Assembly: GCA_026992215.1 (NCBI GenBank)
Contig: JALXAI010000543.1
Coordinates: 1-10,658, forward strand
Reading direction: 5' to 3'
Length of the DNA stretch: 10,658 bases
Source of the DNA: Desulfobacterales bacterium
GTDB taxonomy: Bacteria > Desulfobacterota > Syntrophobacteria > B119-G9
The position numbers and the translations under genes were made by a program. Positions 5,073 through 10,658 of this stretch are shown here, piece by piece; within the stretch, counting starts at the first letter, position 1; each line of letters starts with the position of its first letter. A model generated the notes under the pieces. The model was not told the origin of the DNA, did not search any database, and worked only from the letters and a program-made list of their open reading frames with translations.

Positions 5073-7577
5073 TCAAACTCCTATCTTGACGGTTCTTAGC
5101 CGCAGGGCATTCATTACTACCGACACGGAACTAAAGCTCATTGCAGCGGCCGCTATAACGGGGCTGAGCAGGATGCCGAACCAGGGGTACAGTATGCCTG
5201 CCGCCACGGGTACTCCAAGAGCATTGTAAACAAAGGCAAAAAACAGGTTCTGTTTGATATTTCGCATTGTTGCCCGGCTTAATTCCCTTGCCCGCACGAT
5301 TCCGTTTAAGTCTCCTTTTATCAGGGTTACTCCGGCGCTTTCCATGGCGACATCCGTTCCGGTGCCCATGGCTATGCCCACGTGTGCCTGGGCGAGAGCC
5401 GGCGCGTCGTTAATACCATCTCCGGCCATGGCGACAATGTGCCCTTCGTCCTGGAGCTTTTTAACAACGGAAGCCTTCTCGTCCGGCAGCACTTCCGCGA
5501 TCACGTCATCCAGATCGAGTTTTCTTGCCACCGCTTCGGCAGTTGCCCGATTATCGCCGGTGAGCATGACAATTTTCAGATTGTCTTTGTGCAATTTCTC
5601 TATTGCTCTCGGGGTGGTTTCCTTGATCGGATCAGCCACCGCGATTATTCCCGCCAGTTTCCCGTCTATTGCCACGAACATCACCGTCTGTCCCTCGGAT
5701 CGCATTTCCTCTGCCTGCCCGTGAAGCGGGCCCACATCGACACCGAAATCACCCATAAGTTTCTGGTTCCCTAGGATTACTTTTTGTCCGTCTATCGTGG
5801 CGGAAACGCCCTTGCCGGTGTGGGACTCAAACCCTTGCGGTTTGGCAAGTGACACTCCGCGTTTTTCCGCGTATTCTACTATTGCTGCGGCAAGCGGATG
5901 TTCGCTTCCCTTTTCCAGACTTGCTACCAGAAATAGCAGCCGTTCCTCGTCGACGGAACCAGAAGTAACTACGCTGACAACTCTGGGTTTTCCCTCTGTC
6001 AGGGTGCCTGTTTTGTCCACCACCAGGGTATCCACCTTGCGCATCATCTCTATTGCTTCCGCGTTTTTGAATAACACCCCCAGGGTGGCACCTTTTCCGG
6101 TCGCGACCATGATGGACATCGGTGTGGCAAGTCCGAGGGCGCAGGGACATGCTATGATCAGGACGGAAACCGCGGCAATGAGCGCGTGAGCAAGCCTTGG
6201 TTCCGGCCCGGCAAAGTACCAGGCAACAAATGCCGCTGCCGAGATAGCAATTACCGTGGGAACAAAGTAACCCGCAACCACGTCAGCCAGCTTTTGAATA
6301 GGAGCCCTGCTTCTCTGTGCTTCCGCGACCATGGCCACTATTCGGGCAAGAAGAGTATCAGATCCGACCTTTTCGGCTTCCATTAAAAGGGATCCGGTTC
6401 CGTTTACCGTGCCACCCACTACTCTGTCGCCCGGACGCTTTTGCACGGGAATAGGCTCGCCGGTAATCATTGATTCGTCCACGTTACTCGTTCCTTCGAG
6501 CACCACTCCATCAACGGGTATCTTTTCTCCGGGTCGCACCCTGAGCTGATCTCCTTTTCGGACATGTTCAAGGGGTATGTCCACTTCGGTTCCGTCCTCG
6601 TTTACCTTTCTGGCAGTTTTGGGCGCGAGACCAAAAAGCGCTTTTATGGCGGCTCCGGTTTGACTTCTCGCTCGCAACTCCATCACCTGTCCCAGGACAA
6701 CGAGGACAACGATCACCGAAGCAGCTTCAAAATAAACACCGACAGTACCACCTTCTCCTTTCATAATCTCCGGGAAGATGTCCGGGAAGAGAACGCCAAT
6801 AACGCTGTAGAGGTAAGCCACCGAAACACCGAGCCCGATAAGGGTGAACATGTTGAGGCTCCTGTTAATTATCGAGCGAAATCCCCTTACAAAAAACGGC
6901 CACCCGGCCCAGAGTACCACCGGCGTTGAAAGGATGAACTCGATCCATTGAAAGGTCTTATGGTCGGCCAGCCTGTCCAGGTAGGCTCCGCCCGGAATCA
7001 GGCTTCTCATGGCAATTACCACCACGGGAAGCGTAAGTACGGCCCCCACCAAAAAGCGCCTTAGCATGTCCCTGTACTCGGGGTTCTCCTCTTCCTCGGA
7101 AATCGTGCGGGGTTCGAGAGCCATACCGCATTTCGGGCATGTCCCCGGAGTGCTCTGAACTATTTCCGGATGCATGGGGCACGTGTATTCGGTCTTCGTA
7201 ACAGGCATCGCGGATACAACCGGTTCAAGTGTCATCCCGCACTTCGGACACGTTCCGGGAGCGCCCTGCACAACTTCCGGGTGCATCGGGCAGGTATACT
7301 CTTTTGTTACGGTTTCGGATCCGACCGGATCTGCACCGTGTTCAATCGCGTGATCCGAAGGCTTATCCCCGTGGGTGCCATGGTGATCAACGAATTCGCC
7401 CGGGTTTTCTTCAAACTTTAACTTGCAGTGTTTACTGCAGAAAAAATAGTTCTTTCCTTTATGCTCCACCCTGAAAATCGAGTCTTCATCCACTTCCATC
7501 CCGCACACGGGATCAACATGAACCGGGCTTTTTTCACTTTCAGGCTCTTTGCTGTGCGCGTGGTGATTTCCTTCCAT
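5073..7577 (-). CDS. copA: Cu+-exporting P1B-type ATPase with YHS and two heavy-metal-binding domains
   Basis: This 834-residue inner-membrane pump would drive Cu(I) from cytoplasm to periplasm using ATP. Its order is: His-rich start (HHAH at 5-8), YHS domain about 22-62 (C25, C47, C51), a His-containing linker, then two near-identical metal-binding repeats (YTCPMHPE...GTCPKCGM) at 94-116 and 131-152. Eight membrane helices follow from about 173. The catalytic set is complete: TGE 372-374, CPC 477-479 in the transport helix, phosphorylated D521 in DKTGT, H560-P561, TGDN 673-676 and GDGINDAP 719-726. YN in helix 7 and MSFSSVSVVMNALRL near the end mark Cu+ specificity (P1B-1). No classic CxxC HMA domain is present; the YHS and repeats replace it. 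The start at 7577 has GGGAGGAG seven bases upstream; a longer in-frame ATG at 7634 has none and would overlap the operator. It follows the SHOCT gene and precedes the YHS gene. Confidence 0.95.
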   Translation of the reverse strand: MEGNHHAHSKEPESEKSPVHVDPVCGMEVDEDSIFRVEHKGKNYFFCSKHCKLKFEENPGEFVDHHGTHGDKPSDHAIEHGADPVGSETVTKEYTCPMHPEVVQGAPGTCPKCGMTLEPVVSAMPVTKTEYTCPMHPEIVQSTPGTCPKCGMALEPRTISEEEENPEYRDMLRRFLVGAVLTLPVVVIAMRSLIPGGAYLDRLADHKTFQWIEFILSTPVVLWAGWPFFVRGFRSIINRSLNMFTLIGLGVSVAYLYSVIGVLFPDIFPEIMKGEGGTVGVYFEAASVIVVLVVLGQVMELRARSQTGAAIKALFGLAPKTARKVNEDGTEVDIPLEHVRKGDQLRVRPGEKIPVDGVVLEGTSNVDESMITGEPIPVQKRPGDRVVGGTVNGTGSLLMEAEKVGSDTLLARIVAMVAEAQRSRAPIQKLADVVAGYFVPTVIAISAAAFVAWYFAGPEPRLAHALIAAVSVLIIACPCALGLATPMSIMVATGKGATLGVLFKNAEAIEMMRKVDTLVVDKTGTLTEGKPRVVSVVTSGSVDEERLLFLVASLEKGSEHPLAAAIVEYAEKRGVSLAKPQGFESHTGKGVSATIDGQKVILGNQKLMGDFGVDVGPLHGQAEEMRSEGQTVMFVAIDGKLAGIIAVADPIKETTPRAIEKLHKDNLKIVMLTGDNRATAEAVARKLDLDDVIAEVLPDEKASVVKKLQDEGHIVAMAGDGINDAPALAQAHVGIAMGTGTDVAMESAGVTLIKGDLNGIVRARELSRATMRNIKQNLFFAFVYNALGVPVAAGILYPWFGILLSPVIAAAAMSFSSVSVVMNALRLRTVKIGV

Positions 7578-7621
7578 GATTAACTCCTCCCTAACCGCTG
7601 TCCGTGTTCGTTGCGGCCAGG

Positions 7622-7657
7622 AAAATTCTTTCACCCGGATTGAAAAATTCTTTCAAT
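7622..7657 (-). promoter_or_regulatory. Operator upstream of the Cu+-ATPase, same palindrome as at 721
   Basis: ATTGAAA (7639-7645) and TTTCAAT (7651-7657) form a perfect 7-bp inverted repeat around AATTC. Read on the minus strand, 7656-7638 is TTGAAAGAATTTTTCAATC, differing at only two bases of 19 from 721-739. The block AAAATTCTTTCA occurs at 7644-7655 and again at 7622-7633, 22 bp away. The site is 60-80 bases upstream of the ATPase start, in the 109-base gap after the SHOCT gene. No clear sigma-70 promoter accompanies it, as at the other site. It gives the ATPase and YHS genes control separate from the SHOCT gene. Confidence 0.65.
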
Positions 7658-7686
7658 CGGGTTGATACACCGGCATGCTACCTGTC

Positions 7687-8037
7687 TTATGCCTTCAAAT
7701 CTTGCTTCCTGGCTTCGAATTCTTCCCTGTCGATTTCTCCCCTGGCGTATCGTTCTTTAAGTATTTCCAGTGCCCTGGCGGTAGACTGGTCATTCGCGCC
7801 CCTGTTGCCGAAACCGAAAAGCCACTTGACCAGGAACACTACTCCAAGGATTATCAATCCCCAGAAGACGATCATGAAAATCATTCCGAAGATCCCCATG
7901 CCCCAGCCCATTCCCATTCCGGGGTGCGAAAACCAGTTGCCGTGATAGCGCTGGGCAAGGGCATTTAGCGGGTTAAATAGAAGGAAGATGCCTGGTAGCG
8001 CCAGGCAAGCTTGCCATTTTCGTCGTCGTTTTTCCAT
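7687..8037 (-). CDS. SHOCT-domain small membrane protein
   Basis: This 116-residue protein has a basic start and hydrophobic segment (about 10-28, ending ALA), which is a signal peptide or first membrane helix. A Gly/Met-rich stretch follows (HPGMGMGWGMG, 38-48), then a strong membrane helix (about 49-73). A SHOCT domain lies at about 86-114: ALEILKERYARGEIDREEFEARKQDL. Proteins of this layout are frequent beside copper ATPases and oxidases; their function is not established. The Met/Gly segment could face the periplasm and contact Cu(I), which is inference. The start at 8037 has GGAGGG about five bases upstream; an in-frame ATG at 8100 has none. It is the first gene of the minus-strand copper cluster. 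Confidence 0.85.
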   Translation of the reverse strand: MEKRRRKWQACLALPGIFLLFNPLNALAQRYHGNWFSHPGMGMGWGMGIFGMIFMIVFWGLIILGVVFLVKWLFGFGNRGANDQSTARALEILKERYARGEIDREEFEARKQDLKA

Positions 8038-8298
8038 GTTTTCCCTCCATAAACCTCGCAGGTTGTTTGTCCTTTTTTTCTTACTCCTTATACGAAGCAT
8101 TTATCGTACCGTTTTCCAAAAAGAAACCCCTGGCGGCAAGCTTTGAGTGCTTAATTCGGAAGTTTTCAAACATTGCTTTGGAATCCGGTTGCAATGTCGC
8201 GGGAGCGTAGGGCACCGCTTTTTTAAAAAAACGGTTGACTGCGTCGTGAAATTAAGTAGGTTCCCGGGATAGATTGCAATTGCTTGCGGAGCGAGAAA
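8038..8298. promoter_or_regulatory. Divergent promoter region between SHOCT/ATPase cluster and ABC operon
   Basis: On the minus strand TATAAG (8092-8087) is a reasonable -10 for the SHOCT gene, but a good -35 at 17 bases is missing. TTGGAA lies 21 bases upstream, a long spacer of the kind used by MerR-type activators. On the plus strand TTGACT (8237-8242) with TAGGTT (8259-8264), 16 bases apart, is a weak sigma-70 candidate for the ABC genes. It is preceded by an A/T tract of eight Ts and seven As (8219-8233) framed by ACCG and CGGT, which could act as an UP element or curved DNA. The TTGAAA palindrome of the other two copper promoters is not present. Confidence 0.35.
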
Positions 8299-8994
8299 AT
8301 GCTGGTAGTCAGCAAACTTAGAAAGAGCTATAGCGGGGCGCCTGTTCTTGACAATGTTTCCTTCGAAATCCCTGAGGGTACCGTCACCGGGATAATTGGC
8401 CCGAATGGTGCCGGCAAATCAACTCTGCTCAAGATTATTACCGGTTTTGAAACCCCCGAAAGTGGTCAAGTTCAGTTAATGGGGAAGAAGGTAACGTCTT
8501 TTTATGAAAAGATGTCGATAGTTTCGTACATGCCGGAATACATCGAAATATATCCCGAGTACTACGTGTTTGATTTCATAGATTTTGTTTTTTCCGCTAC
8601 CCGGCATAAAGATACGGGGCTTGTGACGGCGCTTAACCTTGGGTCGGTAGGATTCACGAAGATAAAAAACCTCTCCAAGGGGTACAAACAGAGACTTAAG
8701 CTTCTGATCGCGTTAGCCAACACGAAACCGCTCCTTGTCCTCGATGAGCCTTTTGACGGCTTCGACCCGATACAGTTGCTGGATATCCTTGAACTGGTTA
8801 AAGCGGAAAACCGTAAGGGGCGCACATTTTTGCTATCCATTCATCAACTGGGAGACGCGGAGAAAATATGCGATTACTACATATTGCTCAGCGAGGGCAG
8901 GGTGGTAGCCCGGGGATCGATAGAAGAGTTGAGGAAGGATTTCGGGACGGGTGAAAGTAGACTGGAAGAAATTTTCATGGCGGCTTTGATATGA
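8299..8994 (+). CDS. ABC transporter ATP-binding protein (NosF/CcmA-like)
   Basis: This 231-residue ATPase energises the partner permease. It has Walker A GPNGAGKST (34-42), signature LSKGYKQRL (125-133), Walker B LLVLDEP (145-151) and the switch histidine H182 in SIHQL. The Q-loop position reads SYMPE, with Glu (E80) instead of Gln, as is common in ABC-2 exporters of the NosF/gliding type. The ATG at 8299 is chosen because GGAG ends seven bases upstream; an in-frame TTG at 8284 would add five residues without a ribosome site. Its stop overlaps the permease start by 4 nt (ATGA), so the two are translationally coupled. The substrate is unknown; the copper setting invites comparison with NosF, but it proves nothing. 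Confidence 0.93.
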   Translation: MLVVSKLRKSYSGAPVLDNVSFEIPEGTVTGIIGPNGAGKSTLLKIITGFETPESGQVQLMGKKVTSFYEKMSIVSYMPEYIEIYPEYYVFDFIDFVFSATRHKDTGLVTALNLGSVGFTKIKNLSKGYKQRLKLLIALANTKPLLVLDEPFDGFDPIQLLDILELVKAENRKGRTFLLSIHQLGDAEKICDYYILLSEGRVVARGSIEELRKDFGTGESRLEEIFMAALI

Positions 8995-10301
8995 GTAAGT
9001 TTGCGCTCCTGTTGAAAAAAGAAATCAGGGATATCTTCTCTTCGAAGGCGGCTCTACTTTTCCTCTTTTTGCAATGCTTTCTTGCCGGTTACAGCTTTTG
9101 TTCGGCGGTAAGTCTCTACAGTAACGCGAGTGTTGCCGCGGTAAACAATCCTCTTTACGCCACGGGATTCGAACCGGTGCCCGGGGTCTTTGTACCTACC
9201 TGGGGAGGACTTTACCTTCTTTACTCCCTGTTGCTACCTTTCGTGGTAATTCCTACCGTGGTCATGGAAAGGGCTCGAAATACTCTGGTTATACTGTTGC
9301 AGGTACCTTTCAGGCTGAGCGAAATACTTTTGGCCAAGGTTGCCGCCGGTTTTCTATTTCTCGTTTTTTCGCTGCTCCTCATGCTTCCCGCCATTTATAT
9401 CTGGCACATGCTGGGCGGCCATGTACCTCTTGGTGAACTGCTGCTTTTGAACGCGGGATATTTGCTCTATGGCCTCTTTGTGATTGGAGTATCAGTGTTT
9501 GCCGGCACTCTTTTCAACAATGTTGCCGGCGCATCGATACTGTCTATCGTGCTGATTACTGTATCGTGGATAATTGAGTTTGGGAAAGATATGAATGTTT
9601 CGCCGCTGATGCTGGGCCTGGCCGGCTGGACGACGACCGCGATGCTTAAGTCTTTTGAACATGGCGTGCTGTCTCTGTCCGCCGTTCTTTACTTTGTTAT
9701 ACTGTCCGTTGTGTTTGTGCTGGCATCGAGGAGTTTTTTCGACGTTGAATTCAATATCAGGTGGATTGTCTCGAGTGTGGTTTTGCTGGCGGCGGGGTTG
9801 GGGCTTATAGGCTATACTTCGTTTAACGTTGATGTGACGGAAAGCCACCGTAATTCCTTCCAGCCGGCGATTGTGCAGGCGCTGAAAAAAATGCCTCCCC
9901 TGGAGATAGACGTTTACCTGAGAAGAACAGATTCAAGATTTAGGGACTATGAGGCGAGTTTTCTCAAGAAACTGTTCCTGGTAAAAAGGGACATCAGGGT
10001 AAAATTCATAAGAGGCAGGTCTCTTGAGAAGAACTACGGTCTCTTTGTTTACAGGGTAAACGGGAAATCGGCTTCAACTTATTCAAACAGCGAGGAAGAA
10101 ATTTTTCCGCTTCTTTTCAAGCTTGCCGGTATAAATAATTACGGGGAATGCTCCCGGGAACATTTCAGGGGGTATCCCCTGGTGGTAAAAGAAAGTCAGC
10201 TGTCGCTCGTACGCTATGCGTACTACGTGGTATTGCCATTGATAATTGTTCTGGCAATCGTGCAGAGGAAATTTTTTTCTAAAAGGAGGCTTAAACTATG
10301 A
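8991..10301 (+). CDS. ABC-2 type permease with large extracytoplasmic domain (NosY/GldG-like)
   Basis: This 436-residue membrane protein has about seven hydrophobic helices (roughly 21-43, 73-92, 113-137, 150-173, 180-195, 228-247, 258-276). A soluble domain spans about 280-405 and a last helix about 409-424, with a basic tail. The N-terminal half follows the NosY-type ABC-2 plan (KKEIRDIFSSKAAL start, FVVIPTVVMERARNT loop). The soluble part begins FNVDVTESHRNSFQPAIVQA and continues with LEIDVYLRR. It resembles a shortened form of the extracytoplasmic domain of GldG-type ABC subunits, judged by eye. A NosY-like permease alone is about 270 residues, so this looks like a fusion of a permease with a truncated auxiliary subunit. 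It overlaps its neighbours by ATGA on both sides. Export or assembly of a surface or periplasmic factor is the likely role; the substrate is unknown. Confidence 0.85.
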   Translation: MSKFALLLKKEIRDIFSSKAALLFLFLQCFLAGYSFCSAVSLYSNASVAAVNNPLYATGFEPVPGVFVPTWGGLYLLYSLLLPFVVIPTVVMERARNTLVILLQVPFRLSEILLAKVAAGFLFLVFSLLLMLPAIYIWHMLGGHVPLGELLLLNAGYLLYGLFVIGVSVFAGTLFNNVAGASILSIVLITVSWIIEFGKDMNVSPLMLGLAGWTTTAMLKSFEHGVLSLSAVLYFVILSVVFVLASRSFFDVEFNIRWIVSSVVLLAAGLGLIGYTSFNVDVTESHRNSFQPAIVQALKKMPPLEIDVYLRRTDSRFRDYEASFLKKLFLVKRDIRVKFIRGRSLEKNYGLFVYRVNGKSASTYSNSEEEIFPLLFKLAGINNYGECSREHFRGYPLVVKESQLSLVRYAYYVVLPLIIVLAIVQRKFFSKRRLKL

Positions 10302-10658
10302 AAAGAGTTCTGGTTGTTTTGCTGGTTTTGGCTATGAGTGCAGTGGCTTGGGCGGGAAAGCCGGTTAAGATCAATTTCGAAAACGAAACCTACGGCGCGC
10401 CGTCAGGGTATTTTAGTGCCTTCGTTGGCAGGTGGCACATTGACAGGGACGGCAAGAACCTTGTCTACGCCGTCGACGGTCGCAGGTGGGAGCAGGGTCT
10501 GATGGCGGAGGGTATTGCCAGGAAGGCCAAGGCGCTCTACGGCGAGAGGTACGCGGAGTTTCTGGACAACCTGGAAGCGTACAAGTATTTTCCGCTCAGT
10601 ATTTTCAAGGGATGCCAGAATTTTTCGGGTGGCTCCATAGAGGTATCGTTTAAGACTA
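10298..10658 (+). CDS. Secreted protein, possibly concanavalin-like (partial)
   Basis: The first 120 residues are visible; the rest lies beyond the window. A Sec signal is evident (MKRVLVVLLVLAMSAVAWA, cleavage after AWA). The mature part starts KINFENETYGAPSGYFSAFV, then GRWHIDRDGKNLVYAV, and later FPLSIFKG and GSIEVSFKT. This order resembles concanavalin A-like/DUF1080 folds found in secreted carbohydrate-active and related proteins. That is a pattern match from memory, not a search. The start is set by AAAGGAGG eight bases upstream and by a 4-nt ATGA overlap with the permease stop, so it belongs to the ABC operon. It may be the exported or periplasmic partner of the transporter. Confidence 0.75.
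   Translation, partial: MKRVLVVLLVLAMSAVAWAGKPVKINFENETYGAPSGYFSAFVGRWHIDRDGKNLVYAVDGRRWEQGLMAEGIARKAKALYGERYAEFLDNLEAYKYFPLSIFKGCQNFSGGSIEVSFKT

Overview
The window looks like a copper-handling island on a bacterial chromosome or plasmid with roughly balanced GC. The organism is Gram-negative: there is a PcoB/CopB-type outer-membrane protein, a Tat-exported multicopper oxidase and several Sec signal peptides. The gene mix (PcoA/PcoB pair, SHOCT membrane protein, YHS proteins, Cu+ P-type ATPase, NosF/NosY-like ABC pair) and the style of the intergenic repeats recall Desulfobacterota or related anaerobes. That placement is inference only; there is no rRNA or marker gene here.

Layout. (1) Positions 1-173, minus strand: the start of a response regulator cut by the window edge. 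(2) 174-848: a long gap with no convincing gene, ending in a TTGAAA-rich control region. (3) 849-1181, plus: a small secreted Gly/His protein built on a strict six-residue repeat, followed by a strong terminator at 1255-1292. (4) 1293-1801: non-coding, with a near-consensus sigma-70 promoter at 1551-1579 and a leader of about 215 nt with several hairpins. (5) 1802-4341, plus: multicopper oxidase (PcoA/CopA type) and PcoB/CopB, 17 nt apart. (6) 4342-4870: non-coding, packed with direct and inverted repeats. (7) 4871-8037, minus, transcribed right to left: SHOCT membrane protein, Cu+-ATPase with an N-terminal YHS domain and two heavy-metal-binding repeats, then a stand-alone 51-residue YHS protein. 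(8) 8299-10658, plus, divergent from the ATPase cluster: ABC ATPase, ABC permease with a large extracytoplasmic domain, and a secreted protein cut by the window edge. These three are coupled by 4-nt ATGA overlaps.

How it fits together. The ATPase would pump Cu(I) from the cytoplasm to the periplasm. The multicopper oxidase would oxidise Cu(I) there, and PcoB would act at the outer membrane. The YHS and SHOCT proteins are common companions of such ATPases. The most informative observation is a 19-bp palindromic site found twice, 17 of 19 bases identical: upstream of the Gly/His protein (721-739, plus) and upstream of the ATPase (7638-7656, read on minus). It suggests one regulator controls both and ties the uncharacterised hexad-repeat protein to copper or metal stress. 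The incomplete response regulator is a possible but unproven candidate.
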